A stretch of 23,209 nucleotides of DNA from an uncultured Bacteroidales bacterium (lineage in GTDB: Bacteria; Bacteroidota; Bacteroidia; Bacteroidales; Paludibacteraceae). Every line of letters starts with the position of its first letter. Position 1 is the first letter of the stretch. The notes under the pieces are model-generated. The model did no database searches and was not told the DNA's origin. It saw only the letters and a list, made by a program, of their open reading frames with translations. Made by a program: the position numbers and the translations under genes. Below, one piece after another: positions 6,041 to 14,459 of this stretch. Location of the stretch: assembly GCA_937916355.1 (NCBI GenBank), contig CALFTM010000064.1:1-23209 (forward strand), in the 5' to 3' direction.

Positions 6041-7198
6041 ATGGATGTGGGTGCCTTTAGGTCAAATAATGACCGAAAAGAACAGACTGAACGTCCTATC
6101 CATATGGTTCCTGCTGTTTTTTCCTTATTAAGACAGTATATCAGATGCAAACAAAATATTTTTTTGTATCAAGCAAGTCTGTACTCTACAGACAATGAAA
6201 CAAAGAAAAAAATTGAATCTGCTAGAAATTTTATTAATAAGTCATGATGTTAGACTAAATTGTTATATGCAATATAAATTCTATCATAACCTAAAGGGGG
6301 ATAAAATGCTCAAATATCTCTCCTATTTATCCGTGCAGCAAGAAAATTCTAGTTTCTGCTATAGGTTAGAAATGGCCTTGGCCAAAGCATACTTGATGTG
6401 GAAACGTGGAAAATATGATTGGAAACTCATTGATGGAATTCTTGAGAAAGGTAGTCTGCAATTGGAAGATCCGCAGGAGAGATTGTTTGTAGAAACGGTA
6501 AATACTCCGATAGGTTCTTACAAGGTATTTTCTGCTTTTTATTTGACTCATAAGAATCTTCTCAGTCAGTTGCTTTTTCTTGCTCGCAAAAAAAATAGAA
6601 CAGAGCAAGTTGGCTTTGGTGTATGTTATCTTAGAATTGTCCAATGAAATAGCTGACAGATTCAGTTATGGACGTAATGTTTGTGGCAAATATGATGCAG
6701 AATCAGTATATTACTCGAACTACAAGGATATAGTAAGCATGAATCTTATAACTGTTTTTGTAAAGCAGAGCTAAATGCCATATTGTCGAAATATCAAGTT
6801 GATGTAAAGTGTCTGCAATCACTTATTCTGTGCATGAGTAAGAAGGAATACGAAAAAGAATTATATCAATTTATTACTGTCCGCTAAAAGTTAAAAAAAG
6901 AAAAAAAATCAGGGCTGATTCCATAAAAGGTTTCAACCCATTTAGGTTATTTTTGTATATGCAAAAAAATTAAATACCCATGGGCAAAAATAGCATTTTT
7001 TTCGGACAGCAGATATTTTTATTTTTAGGAGGGGACTTATCCATGCTCATGATAACGTAAAATATTATTCATGAAAATGTTACTGAACTGATTTATTGTT
7101 TAGCGGACAGTAATAATTGAGGATTTATAGAAAGAGCCGAGGAAGCAAATGATCGCTATTTTCGACCTATACGTCCTAATTTTTCACACTTAGTTTTT
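6041..7198 (+). pseudogene. Frameshifted, MITE-interrupted gene of unrecognised family
   Basis: No single frame is intact, yet protein-like sequence continues across frames. The frame from ATG 6041 covers a plausible helical start (FSLLRQYIRCKQ) and ends at 6247. A second frame carries MLKYLSYLSVQQ onward from 6306, after a GGGGG-containing possible ribosome binding site. At an A8 run (6588-6595) the sensible reading moves to another frame (KKIEQSKLALVYVILEL). Near 6745 it moves back (NCFCKAELNAILSKY...LCMSKKEYEKELYQF). At 6873 the gene runs into a MITE. Beyond it, 7124-7198 still reads like its tail (FIERAEEANDRYFRPIRPNF). The reconstructed product would be a helical protein of roughly 300 residues. 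I do not recognise its family. Its position beside the ATPase may hint at a former partnership. Confidence 0.5.
6873..7114. mobile_element. MITE-like element with 16-bp perfect terminal inverted repeats
   Basis: ATTACTGTCCGCTAAA at 6873-6888 is perfectly mirrored by TTTAGCGGACAGTAAT at 7099-7114, enclosing a 242-bp unit with no reading frame of note. The size, AT-rich interior and terminal repeats fit a non-autonomous miniature element mobilised by a transposase encoded elsewhere. An internal CGGACAG near 7003 echoes the terminal motif. I see no unambiguous target-site duplication. The outer ATT/AAT bases could be part of the repeat or of the target. It splits the pseudogene, and its left end supplies that frame's final codons and stop. 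Confidence 0.75.
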
Positions 7199-7209
7199 TT
7201 ACGTTACGT

Positions 7210-7830
7210 TTATAGTTGTTCCCCTGTCAAATGGCTATAATCGTCCCACGAGTGTATGTTCCATACACCATTCTTTTTTTCTACAACACATACTCCAGTG
7301 GAATGAGGGTGGGGCGCATTGGCGATGTCGTGGATAGTTTGATAGTTGAAATAGGTGTAGAGCGTTTTGAGGAGTGCTCCATGGGTGACCACCAATATAT
7401 TTCCTCTGCGATGCTTTTCAACAATCTGTTCCAGTAGTTTGGCGGCGCGGTTTCTGACTTGCAGGTAGGTCTCGCATCCCTCTTTGTTGAACAGTTCCGG
7501 GTGATGCCAGAAAACTTCCATTTCCCTTGGAAATCTCTCTTTCAATTCGTCCACCAGTATGCCTTGCCAATCACCCATAAGGATCTCTTTGAGTTCTTCG
7601 CAGTAGATTGGTTCCAGCTCCCTTCCTTGAGTGATGAGAGCGGCCGTCTCTCTTGTTCGTTTCATCGGACTCACGTATAGCGCAGAAAACTTCATGTCGG
7701 AAAACCTCTTTCCTAACGCAGAAGCCTGTTCACGCCCTTTGTCAGTAAGTTCCGATTCCATTTGACCCTGAATACGCCTTTCGAGGTTAAATGTGCTTTG
7801 TGCATGTCTGACCAGATATATTTTAGCCAT
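7210..7830 (-). CDS. Histidine phosphatase family protein (phosphoglycerate mutase-like)
   Basis: This 206-residue protein begins at ATG 7830 (MAKIYLVRHAQST). The phosphohistidine motif is RHAQST with H9, a variant of the common RHGxT. SPMKRTRETA (54-63) provides the second arginine, EILMGDWQG (82-90) carries the acid residue region, and VVTHGALL (147-154) carries the second catalytic histidine H150. Members hydrolyse small phosphorylated metabolites or act as phosphoglycerate mutases; the substrate here cannot be assigned. An in-frame upstream extension would run into the rpmF gene and its hairpin, so the ATG is preferred. It follows rpmF after a 95-bp gap containing a hairpin and marks the start of the core chromosomal segment after the accessory region. 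Confidence 0.88.
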   Translation of the reverse strand: MAKIYLVRHAQSTFNLERRIQGQMESELTDKGREQASALGKRFSDMKFSALYVSPMKRTRETAALITQGRELEPIYCEELKEILMGDWQGILVDELKERFPREMEVFWHHPELFNKEGCETYLQVRNRAAKLLEQIVEKHRRGNILVVTHGALLKTLYTYFNYQTIHDIANAPHPHSTGVCVVEKKNGVWNIHSWDDYSHLTGEQL

Positions 7831-7876
7831 TTTTAGTGTTTCATTGAAAAATAAGAACCCTATACAAACACAAAAG

Positions 7877-7901
7877 GAGGGAAACCAAGAAGACTTCCCT
7901 C
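7877..7901 (-). terminator. Possible attenuating terminator after rpmF
   Basis: GAGGGAA (7877-7883) and TTCCCTC (7895-7901) form a 7-bp stem with an 11-nt loop, followed on the minus strand by a short CCTTTTG tract. The T-run is weak, so partial read-through into the phosphatase gene is likely. Confidence 0.45.
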
Positions 7902-7925
7902 TATTTTGTAGAATGCCTAACGTGA

Positions 7926-8111
7926 TTAAACTGCAGCCTCTTTTACGATTGCAACAGATCCACGGTAGTAACCACACTCACCACAAACTCTGTGGTACAA
8001 GTGCAACGCGCCACATTTAGGGCATACTGCCAATGTAGGGAGCTCTGCCTTGTAGTGGGTTCTTCTCTTTGCTCCTCTTGATTTTCCTTGTCTTCGCTTA
8101 GGATGTGCCAT
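7926..8111 (-). CDS. rpmF: 50S ribosomal protein L32
   Basis: This 61-residue basic protein starts MAHPKRRQGKSRGAKRRTHY, the hallmark of bacterial L32. The zinc-ribbon form is present, with cysteines C30, C33, C43 and C46 (CPKCG and CGECG). L32 is a structural protein of the large ribosomal subunit. The gene lies 56 bp after the DUF177 gene on the same strand, the conserved yceD-rpmF pair of bacteria. The plsX and fabH genes that often follow are absent; a histidine phosphatase gene comes next instead. Confidence 0.98.
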   Translation of the reverse strand: MAHPKRRQGKSRGAKRRTHYKAELPTLAVCPKCGALHLYHRVCGECGYYRGSVAIVKEAAV

Positions 8112-8167
8112 TTTGTTTTATTTTTAATTAGTTATTTCTTTGATTTGTAAATCTATCACTTATACTC

Positions 8168-8734
8168 TCAATTTTTCTCTCCGGGGAAACCATTGTCCAG
8201 CAAGTCTTTCAGTCCTGCCCAACGCGGGTCTACCTCCTTCGTCCCCTCTTCTTCAGAAACCTCCGCATCATTAGGTCTCTCTATCGTCATGTAGGTGTCC
8301 AAATGCTCTGCTATTGAGCCGACACACTCCCCGTCAGGGTGTACATGGCGAATTGGGACGTTTAGCGCGATAAACTCATACATGAACCAAGACAAGTCTA
8401 TCTCTCCCGGTATTTCTGGAATGGTAACCAATGTTTCGTCCACCTCCTCGTACGAGTCGCCAAATTTTATGATAAGGCGGTCTTCCGAATCAACCTCTAC
8501 TTGCACGTCCTCCATGCAGCGGTCGCAAGGGACAAACACAACCCCTTTTGAGAAAACCTTCAACTCGGTTGAATGGTCAGACTTCCTGAGGGCTATTTTT
8601 ACATTGACATCCCCACGATGGATTTCTGTTGTATCTATCCACTGAAAATAGTCGTCCTTCAAGTGAAACTCGTAGGAGTGTTCCCCAATAGGCAACTCTT
8701 TTAGTGGTATGATATAGTTCTCTTTACTCTCCAT
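8168..8734 (-). CDS. DUF177 (YceD-like) protein
   Basis: This 188-residue acidic protein starts at ATG 8734. The motif VPCDRCMEDV (near 79-88 from this start) followed by acidic strands is typical of the DUF177/YceD family. In other bacteria the family is co-transcribed with rpmF and linked to 23S rRNA accumulation. An upstream in-frame extension is possible, but the -7 box at 8758-8765 would lie inside it, which supports the shorter start. It is followed by rpmF after 56 bp. Confidence 0.85.
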   Translation of the reverse strand: MESKENYIIPLKELPIGEHSYEFHLKDDYFQWIDTTEIHRGDVNVKIALRKSDHSTELKVFSKGVVFVPCDRCMEDVQVEVDSEDRLIIKFGDSYEEVDETLVTIPEIPGEIDLSWFMYEFIALNVPIRHVHPDGECVGSIAEHLDTYMTIERPNDAEVSEEEGTKEVDPRWAGLKDLLDNGFPGEKN

Positions 8735-8757
8735 TCGTATAGTTCCCAAAAACTCTG

Positions 8758-8765
8758 CAAAATTA
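8758..8765 (-). promoter_or_regulatory. -7 box of the DUF177-rpmF transcript
   Basis: The minus strand reads TAATTTTG, matching TAnnTTTG, 23 bp upstream of the ATG at 8734. No -33 element at ideal spacing is evident. Confidence 0.5.
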
Positions 8766-8850
8766 CAAAATTTCACAATACAAAACACCTAAGAAACTCT
8801 ATTTTTGTGAAAATAATTTTAAAAGTTATTAACTATTTGATTTTCAGCGT

Positions 8851-10014
8851 CTAAATTGGTGCTTTCTCCTCTTTTATTTGAATTCTTATAGTCGTTCCTT
8901 TCCCAATTTCCGATTTTTTTACGAAAATTTTACCGTGATGATACTCTTCCACGATGCGTTTTACCAGTGAAAGACCTAATCCCCACCCTCTTTTTTTGGT
9001 TGTAAAGCCGGGGTTGAATATGGTTTTGAATTTGGATTTTGGGATTCCCTTTCCATTGTCTTCCACGTCTATGATAATCTTTCCGTTTTCAGAAAAGATA
9101 TGTGCGGAGATATGTCCATCGCCGGCAATTGCGTCTATCGAGTTTTTACAAAGATTTTCCAAAACCCATGCGAATAGTGGTTTATTGATATTTGAATATA
9201 GGTCTTCGTTATCATATTGCGCAGAAATTTTTATTTTCCTTGAACATCTGTTTTGCATATAGGTTAGTGTGCCATCTACAACCTCCTTGATGGAGGTAAG
9301 CTGCAATTCTGGTATTGAGCCGATTTTTGAGAAGCGTTCTGCAACGATTTGGAGTTGTTTGACATCCTTTTCCATTTCTGGAATCATTTCGTTGGGCATA
9401 TCACCCGATTTGATGATCTCCATCCACGCCATAAGGGATGAGATAGGAGTACCTAACTGATGGGCGGTCTCCTTTGACAATCCGACCCAAACACGGTTTT
9501 GTTCGGATCTTTTAGCACTTGAGAAGAAAAAGAAGAGCAGACAAAAAAATGCGATGATAAGTCCTGCTTGTATAATCGGATAGTAGGATAGTCTTTTGAG
9601 TAGTAGAGAATCGTCGTAATACAGGTTCTGGAAGGTGTTCTCGTCGAGGTCTAAGCGGATGGGGTCGTGGCAATCCTTCATCTCCGCAAGTTTATTTTTC
9701 AGGAACTCATCCACATTTTTCACGGGCAGTTTGATGTTTCTGTGGGTGATGACCTCCTCACTTTCATCCACAATCATGACTGGGATGGAATTGTTGTTCT
9801 CTAACACCTTTAAAGCGAAAGAGAAATCGGAACTAAACGAGTTGGAAGCGACAAGTTGGGTTGCCTCCGCCCATAATTCTATGCGTTGTTGTTCTTCCTG
9901 CTCCATCTCTTTCACCAATTTATTTGTGAAGTATATGGAGATGACGACGATTATGACGGCGACAATTGTGAATACGATTCGTATATTCTTAAAGTTGTCG
10001 AAAGTGATTTGCAT
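8851..10014 (-). CDS. Membrane-bound sensor histidine kinase
   Basis: This 387-residue protein has one membrane span near residues 12-30, an extracytoplasmic sensing region of roughly 110 residues and a second span near 146-165. The H-box is ETAHQLGTPISS with phosphorylated H185. The ATP-binding domain has the N-box ENLCKNSIDAI (286-296), G1 DNGKGI (319-324), F-box FNPGFTTK and G2 GWGLGL (343-348). The HQLGTP-type H-box is typical of Bacteroidota orphan kinases. No response regulator gene is adjacent, so its partner lies elsewhere. It is the last gene of an frr-rsgA-kinase transcript, 14 bp after rsgA. The signal is unknown. Confidence 0.93.
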   Translation of the reverse strand: MQITFDNFKNIRIVFTIVAVIIVVISIYFTNKLVKEMEQEEQQRIELWAEATQLVASNSFSSDFSFALKVLENNNSIPVMIVDESEEVITHRNIKLPVKNVDEFLKNKLAEMKDCHDPIRLDLDENTFQNLYYDDSLLLKRLSYYPIIQAGLIIAFFCLLFFFFSSAKRSEQNRVWVGLSKETAHQLGTPISSLMAWMEIIKSGDMPNEMIPEMEKDVKQLQIVAERFSKIGSIPELQLTSIKEVVDGTLTYMQNRCSRKIKISAQYDNEDLYSNINKPLFAWVLENLCKNSIDAIAGDGHISAHIFSENGKIIIDVEDNGKGIPKSKFKTIFNPGFTTKKRGWGLGLSLVKRIVEEYHHGKIFVKKSEIGKGTTIRIQIKEEKAPI

Positions 10015-10028
10015 GGTGTGGTTGGTGA

Positions 10029-10952
10029 TTAACGATATTTCCCCTCTTCGCAGTCTTCTAAGATGCTGAGGTAACTATTGTATCTGGATTCGCTGATTTC
10101 ATGGTTTTCCAAGGCGGCAAGCACAGCGCATCCGGGCTCCTTCAGGTGCATGCAATTGCCAAATTTGCAATTCGCTGAATGACGGAATATTTCTGGGAAA
10201 TAGTGGTCGACCTCCTCTTTTTGAAAATCGATTGTTCCAAACCCTTTGATTCCCGGCGTGTCAATTAAGTAGGAATCCTTTCCCAACTCAAACATTTCGG
10301 AGAAGGTGGTGGTGTGCATTCCTTTGTTGTGAGCATCGGAAATAGAGCCGGTACGGGCTATGTTGGAGGCAGCCAAGGCGTTGATGAGAGAGGATTTTCC
10401 TACGCCGGAGTTTCCTGAAAGGAGGGAGGTTTTCCCTCTCATGGCCTCTTTGAGCAATTCGATGCCTTCTCCCGTTTGTGCGGAGACGCAAATGGAGGAG
10501 TACCCGATCGTCTGGTATAGGTGTCGGAGAGCCTCCATATACTCCTTCTCTTCGTCTGTGTAGAGGTCGATTTTGTTGATGACCAATGTCGTGGGGACTC
10601 TGTACGCTTCTGCAGTGGCGAGTACCCTGTCTATGAAGACCGTAGAGGTTTCAGGGTGGTTGATGGTAACGACCAGTAATAGTTGGTCGAGGTTCGCCGC
10701 TATGATGTGCAGTTGCTTGGAGAGATTGGCAGGTCGACGCACGATGTAGTTCCTGCGGTCTTCTATTTGGGTGATCCACCCGATGCCGTCGGGCATCACA
10801 TCGAAAGAAACCCGATCACCAACAGCGACCGGGTTTGTGCTTTTGATGCCTTTGATCCGGAAGTTCCCCTTCACTCGGCACTCATAAAATTGACCATCGT
10901 CAGTTCTGACAAAGAAACTGCTTCCGGTGCTTTTGACAACTAATCCTATCAT
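10029..10952 (-). CDS. rsgA: Ribosome small-subunit GTPase A
   Basis: This 307-residue protein is a circularly permuted GTPase that assists late 30S maturation. An N-terminal OB-fold precedes the G domain. G4 NKID (126-129) comes before G1 GNSGVGKS (180-187) and G3 DTPG (231-234), the permuted order that defines the family. The C-terminal zinc knuckle is C262, C267, H269 and C275. The length is normal. It lies 17 bp after frr and 14 bp before the histidine kinase gene, so the three are probably one transcript. The start ATG at 10952 gives the standard MIGLVVKSTG opening. Confidence 0.97.
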   Translation of the reverse strand: MIGLVVKSTGSSFFVRTDDGQFYECRVKGNFRIKGIKSTNPVAVGDRVSFDVMPDGIGWITQIEDRRNYIVRRPANLSKQLHIIAANLDQLLLVVTINHPETSTVFIDRVLATAEAYRVPTTLVINKIDLYTDEEKEYMEALRHLYQTIGYSSICVSAQTGEGIELLKEAMRGKTSLLSGNSGVGKSSLINALAASNIARTGSISDAHNKGMHTTTFSEMFELGKDSYLIDTPGIKGFGTIDFQKEEVDHYFPEIFRHSANCKFGNCMHLKEPGCAVLAALENHEISESRYNSYLSILEDCEEGKYR

Positions 10953-10969
10953 TCTTTTTGTTGAAGGGT

Positions 10970-11530
10970 TTAGACTGTCATGATCTCTTTTTCTTTTGCT
11001 GCAAGCACCTCTTCCACCTTTTTGATGAACTTGTCGTGGATTTTCTGCACCTCAGCTTCTGCATCTTTTTCAGCATCCTCAGCCAACCCGTTCTTGATCT
11101 CTTTCTTCAAACCGTCGATTGCGTCGCGACGTGCGTTTCGGATACTGATTTTTGCATCTTCTCCTTCTGAGCGAGTTTGTTTAACAAGAGCCTTGCGGCG
11201 GTCTTCCGTCAAAGGAGGGATAGAGAGGCGTATCATTTCTCCATTGTTCTCTGGGGTGATACCCACTTCTGAATTCATGATGGCGCGCTCAATATCAGCG
11301 ATGATTTTCTTTTCCCAAGGTTGGATGGCGATGGTGCGAGCGTCTGGAGTGGTGATTGTTGCCACGTTGTCCAATGGCACCATGCTTCCGTAGTATTCGA
11401 TTCGGATAGGCTCCAAAATGCGGACATTCGCTTTCCCTGCGCGGATGTGCGCCAATGAGTCGTCCAAGTGAGAAACCGCCTGAGCCATTTTCTCTTCTGC
11501 AGTTTTGAAATATTCTTTAACTTCTGCCAT
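10970..11530 (-). CDS. frr: Ribosome recycling factor
   Basis: This 186-residue protein has the typical opening of frr products and the conserved segment IRAGKANVRILEPI, then IRLSIPPLTEDRRKALVKQ and RNARRDAID in the C-terminal half. With EF-G it splits post-termination ribosomes. The length equals the family norm. It is the first gene of the frr-rsgA-kinase group and lies 85 bp downstream of the WG-repeat gene. Confidence 0.98.
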   Translation of the reverse strand: MAEVKEYFKTAEEKMAQAVSHLDDSLAHIRAGKANVRILEPIRIEYYGSMVPLDNVATITTPDARTIAIQPWEKKIIADIERAIMNSEVGITPENNGEMIRLSIPPLTEDRRKALVKQTRSEGEDAKISIRNARRDAIDGLKKEIKNGLAEDAEKDAEAEVQKIHDKFIKKVEEVLAAKEKEIMTV

Positions 11531-11567
11531 TTTTTTATTCTTTAATAATTTAAAATTTTAAGATTTG

Positions 11568-11575
11568 CAAAAATA
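11568..11575 (-). promoter_or_regulatory. Possible -7 box of the frr-rsgA-kinase transcript
   Basis: The minus strand reads TATTTTTG, a TAnnTTTG match about 38 bp upstream of the frr ATG. No clear -33 element is seen, so confidence is limited. Confidence 0.4.
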
Positions 11576-11615
11576 GAAAGATTTTCGGAATTATCCCACA
11601 TGAGAACGCACTTTC

Positions 11616-13925
11616 TCATTTTGCTTCAACTTTCATCTCATCAGGGTCGGTGGAAATCCACTCAACACGTTTGCCGTTCCCTTTTTGAGGAAGGAGGGGT
11701 TCTCCCTTGAGGTTCGTGAGTCCACGTTGTGCCAACACCCTCACGCTGACAATTCCTTCTTGCACAATTTTTGCGTCCTCATATATACAAGGAATCACGA
11801 TTTTCCCCTTGTTGTCGATGACACCCCATTGCGTTACGATTTTTACGGGAGCGTAACCGTCACGGAATGTCCCCACATAATCAAAAATGTAGGCTGTGAT
11901 CTGCTTCCCATCGTGTCCTACCAGACAATATTTTCCCTCTTTCTGCTTGCTTGAGGCAAACTTCTCTAATTCTGCGGAGGTGAGGTTCGTCCCTTCTAAA
12001 GTAAGATAGTTCTCACCATTGTTTAGTTCGAACACGTTATATTTGTGGACAATGGAGGAGTATTTGCAATCAATGATGGTCTTGTGGTTAGTGATGTCGT
12101 ATATGCCAGAAAATCCATTTTTTGAGATTTGTGCATAGACTGATCTTTTCCCAGAAACCGGATGATCCACTTCAAATATTTCGATCGAACTATATTCACA
12201 AGGAAGAACAAACTTCCCTGCTTCGTAGAGACCTTTCTTGCCTGCTTTTGTCGCGATGATTACTTTGTGATCAAAATCATATTCGATGTTTTGATAGGTC
12301 AGTGGTAAAATCTCTTTCCCAGTCGGGTCGATTAGTCCGTACTTCCCTCCCAATTGCACTCTTGCAGTCCCCCACACAAAAGAGAAGGCATCGTCATATT
12401 TAGGCTTGATGATCATTTTCCCTTCTGTGTTGATAAATCCGAATTTGCCTTCTTTTGAAACTGCGATAAGGTCTCCGACCTTAGAACGTCCGTACGACCA
12501 TTTTTCATTGTCGTCAGAGAAGGTGTAGTCGAATTTGGAAGCGATTAGTTCCAAATTTTGGTCGATCAGCCCCCATTTTTCTTTGTGTAAGACAGGGCAT
12601 ATCCCGTTTTGGAAAGTTCCTGCATCTTTGTATTCAGGCGTTTGGACAATGTTGCCGTTTGCGTCGATGATGTTCCAGACCACCTCATCTTTCTTTTGCT
12701 GCGCCACCAAGGTGTGTTGTTCGTTGTAAGGACGTGCATCGATAAATTTGCATGGTATAGCCACTTTCCCCGAAGGATGGGCAAATCCGTAAAGGTCATT
12801 TTTCTCGATAAGGATAAACTTGCTTCCCTCCTTCCCGATAAATTGATACTCGCAAGGCAGAAGAAGAGTTCCGTCTGTTTTGTACGCGCCATATTGGTTG
12901 GCTTTCTCTACGATGAAATATTCAGTCGCCCCAGTGAATGGACCTTCGATGTTGTCGAATTCGCAAGGGATTACTTCCTTCCCTTCCTTAGAGAACATTC
13001 CGTCTGTGATTTTTATCACTCCATATTTTTTCCTGCTGGTCCCTTGTTGACTACATACAATCGCAAAACCATCTTTGAAATCCCCGATTGATTCATAAGG
13101 TGCTTCTACCTGTTTATAGAACTTCTTTGCAGTGATTTTTTTTATTTCTGCAGGGATGTCGACGCGGGCCTCCATTCTTGTCTCCTTTGTTGCGTTGTTG
13201 GCTACCACGCTGTCTATGGAGGAAAGAGGCATGACGCTTTGCTCGAGCGAGAGAGTTTGGAGGGCTTTTTGTTCGTTCTCACCCAAGTTATTGCCTTGCT
13301 TGTCGATGTAGAACCATTTTCCATTTTGGCTGATTTTGCAAATACCATCAGCATTGAATTGAGGTTCTCCTATGTTGTCGTACGAAAATGGAATAGCAAT
13401 CAAACCGTATTGGTTGAGGAAACCGATGGAGTCGGATTCATTTACCACCGCTGCCATGCCATTGACAAACGGGGATATTTTTTTATAGCCGAAAGGAGTG
13501 ACGGACTCATTGTTTGTGTTGATGATTCCCCAAAAGCCATTCTTCTTGACTGATGCGAAGTTGTTTGCGAAATCGTTGGCTTCATCGTATTGACAGGGAA
13601 TGACCTCTTCTAACTTGTCGTTGATGAAACCATATTTGCCATTTTTCTTCACCTTCATCCTTCCGTCATGAAACTGGTAGGAGGTGGCTGGTGCATCTTT
13701 CTCATAGGTCGGACTGAGCAATGCTTCCCCCGAATAGTCGACGAACCCCATCTCTTTTCCGCTAAAGACAGGCATTACACCTCTTGCCGGTATGCCGACC
13801 TCCGTGTATCGGAGCGTACTGATTCGCATTCCGAGAGAGATCGGAATGGTCTCATATTGTTGCGCTATCAGTGGAGACGACGCAACTATTGCTACAATGA
13901 AGATTAGTTTTGATAATTTGCCCAT
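11616..13925 (-). CDS. Secreted WG-repeat protein
   Basis: This 769-residue protein starts with a signal peptide (MGKLSKLIFIVAIVASSPLIAQQ, cleavage probably near AQ-Q), so it is predicted to be exported. The remainder is built of many degenerate WG repeats of about 40-50 residues. Examples are KKNGFWGIINTN, KEGKFGFINTEGK, QLGGKYGLIDPTGKE and VTQWGVIDNKGK, each followed by a pattern like xxIPCxYDxxxxF. Such arrays are thought to form beta-propeller-like or extended binding surfaces; ligands are generally unknown. I chose the ATG at 13925 because the promoter (TTG 13982-13980 and TACTTTTG 13959-13952) lies upstream of it and excludes an earlier start. Confidence 0.88.
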   Translation of the reverse strand: MGKLSKLIFIVAIVASSPLIAQQYETIPISLGMRISTLRYTEVGIPARGVMPVFSGKEMGFVDYSGEALLSPTYEKDAPATSYQFHDGRMKVKKNGKYGFINDKLEEVIPCQYDEANDFANNFASVKKNGFWGIINTNNESVTPFGYKKISPFVNGMAAVVNESDSIGFLNQYGLIAIPFSYDNIGEPQFNADGICKISQNGKWFYIDKQGNNLGENEQKALQTLSLEQSVMPLSSIDSVVANNATKETRMEARVDIPAEIKKITAKKFYKQVEAPYESIGDFKDGFAIVCSQQGTSRKKYGVIKITDGMFSKEGKEVIPCEFDNIEGPFTGATEYFIVEKANQYGAYKTDGTLLLPCEYQFIGKEGSKFILIEKNDLYGFAHPSGKVAIPCKFIDARPYNEQHTLVAQQKKDEVVWNIIDANGNIVQTPEYKDAGTFQNGICPVLHKEKWGLIDQNLELIASKFDYTFSDDNEKWSYGRSKVGDLIAVSKEGKFGFINTEGKMIIKPKYDDAFSFVWGTARVQLGGKYGLIDPTGKEILPLTYQNIEYDFDHKVIIATKAGKKGLYEAGKFVLPCEYSSIEIFEVDHPVSGKRSVYAQISKNGFSGIYDITNHKTIIDCKYSSIVHKYNVFELNNGENYLTLEGTNLTSAELEKFASSKQKEGKYCLVGHDGKQITAYIFDYVGTFRDGYAPVKIVTQWGVIDNKGKIVIPCIYEDAKIVQEGIVSVRVLAQRGLTNLKGEPLLPQKGNGKRVEWISTDPDEMKVEAK

Positions 13926-13951
13926 GATTTTTTTCAGTATAATTGTTTTCA

Positions 13952-13982
13952 CAAAAGTAATCAAACTTGACGGAAAAATCAA
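13952..13982 (-). promoter_or_regulatory. Promoter of the WG-repeat gene
   Basis: On the minus strand TTG (13982-13980) and TACTTTTG (13959-13952) are 20 bp apart, matching the Bacteroidota -33/-7 consensus. The leader to the ATG at 13925 is about 20 bp. Confidence 0.7.
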
Positions 13983-14029
13983 CTTGAAAAAAAGATATAT
14001 TACGAAGGAAAATAAAAAATTAAAAAAAT

Positions 14030-14049
14030 ACGCAAAGTCACATTTGCGT
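14030..14049 (-). terminator. Second (distal) intrinsic terminator of tRNA-Arg
   Basis: ACGCAAA (14030-14036) and TTTGCGT (14043-14049) form a perfect 7-bp stem with a 6-nt loop. On the minus strand it is followed by A and then a run of seven T. Together with 14069-14104 it makes a tandem terminator. Confidence 0.75.
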
Positions 14050-14068
14050 CGCAGTTTAAAACGAAAAA

Positions 14069-14104
14069 GACCGAAAGCAATATCTTAAATATTGACTTTC
14101 AGTC
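14069..14104 (-). terminator. First intrinsic terminator of tRNA-Arg
   Basis: Read on the minus strand, GACTGAAAG / CTTTCGGTC (one G-T wobble) is extended by CAATAT / ATATTG after a single-base bulge, and is followed by TTTTT. It begins 6 bp after the tRNA 3' end. Confidence 0.8.
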
Positions 14105-14109
14105 TCTCG

Positions 14110-14183
14110 TGATCGAGAAGGGATTCGAACCCTTGACCCACAGCTTAGAAGGCTGTTGCTCTATCCAGCTGAGCTACCCGACC
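14110..14183 (-). tRNA. tRNA-Arg (anticodon TCT)
   Basis: The minus strand folds as a cloverleaf from GGTCGGG to CTCGATC plus discriminator A (74 nt). The anticodon arm ACAGC-CTTCTAA-GCTGT places TCT at the anticodon, reading AGA/AGG arginine codons. The T arm contains GGTTCGAATCC. CCA is not encoded. It has its own promoter at 14207-14238 and tandem terminators. Confidence 0.96.
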
Positions 14184-14206
14184 ATCCTTTTTTGCTTATG
14201 CGAGTG

Positions 14207-14238
14207 CAAAGGTAGGCAAAAAATAAAACATTGCCAAA
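14207..14238 (-). promoter_or_regulatory. Promoter of tRNA-Arg
   Basis: On the minus strand TTTG (14238-14235) and TACCTTTG (14214-14207) are 20 bp apart, a perfect Bacteroidota promoter. Transcription would start shortly before the tRNA 5' end at 14183. Confidence 0.85.
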
Positions 14239-14447
14239 TGAAAAATGGTTTTTTGTCTTTCTTTTTTGTTGATTTAGTTTTAAAGTCGCAGAATTTCCAT
14301 AGAATTTTTGTTCGCATTCTCCCACAAGTTTCTATTTTTTGCCTGTGATGACAAAATGACTGGGAAGTTGGAAGAAAATGAAAAAAAGAAAAAAAACATG
14401 GCCAAGGTTCTTCTGCAGAGACGCTTTTTTTATCATGATATTTTTGT
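14239..14447. other. Intergenic spacer without recognisable gene
   Basis: This AT-rich stretch between the tRNA-Arg promoter and the small-RNA promoter contains only short random open frames. I found no dyad, tRNA or coding signal that I could support. Confidence 0.6.
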
Positions 14448-14455
14448 TATCTTTG
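14448..14455 (+). promoter_or_regulatory. -7 box upstream of the candidate small RNA
   Basis: TATCTTTG is an exact TAnnTTTG match followed by GGGGTGTG. The -33 region is T-rich but lacks a clear TTTG. It implies a transcript starting near 14460. Confidence 0.6.
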
Positions 14456-14459
14456 GGGT

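Noticed and set aside
12609..13091. 160-codon plus-strand frame inside the WG-repeat gene
   Set aside because: It lies antisense to well-formed WG repeats that extend on both sides; a long antisense frame is expected in such repetitive coding sequence.
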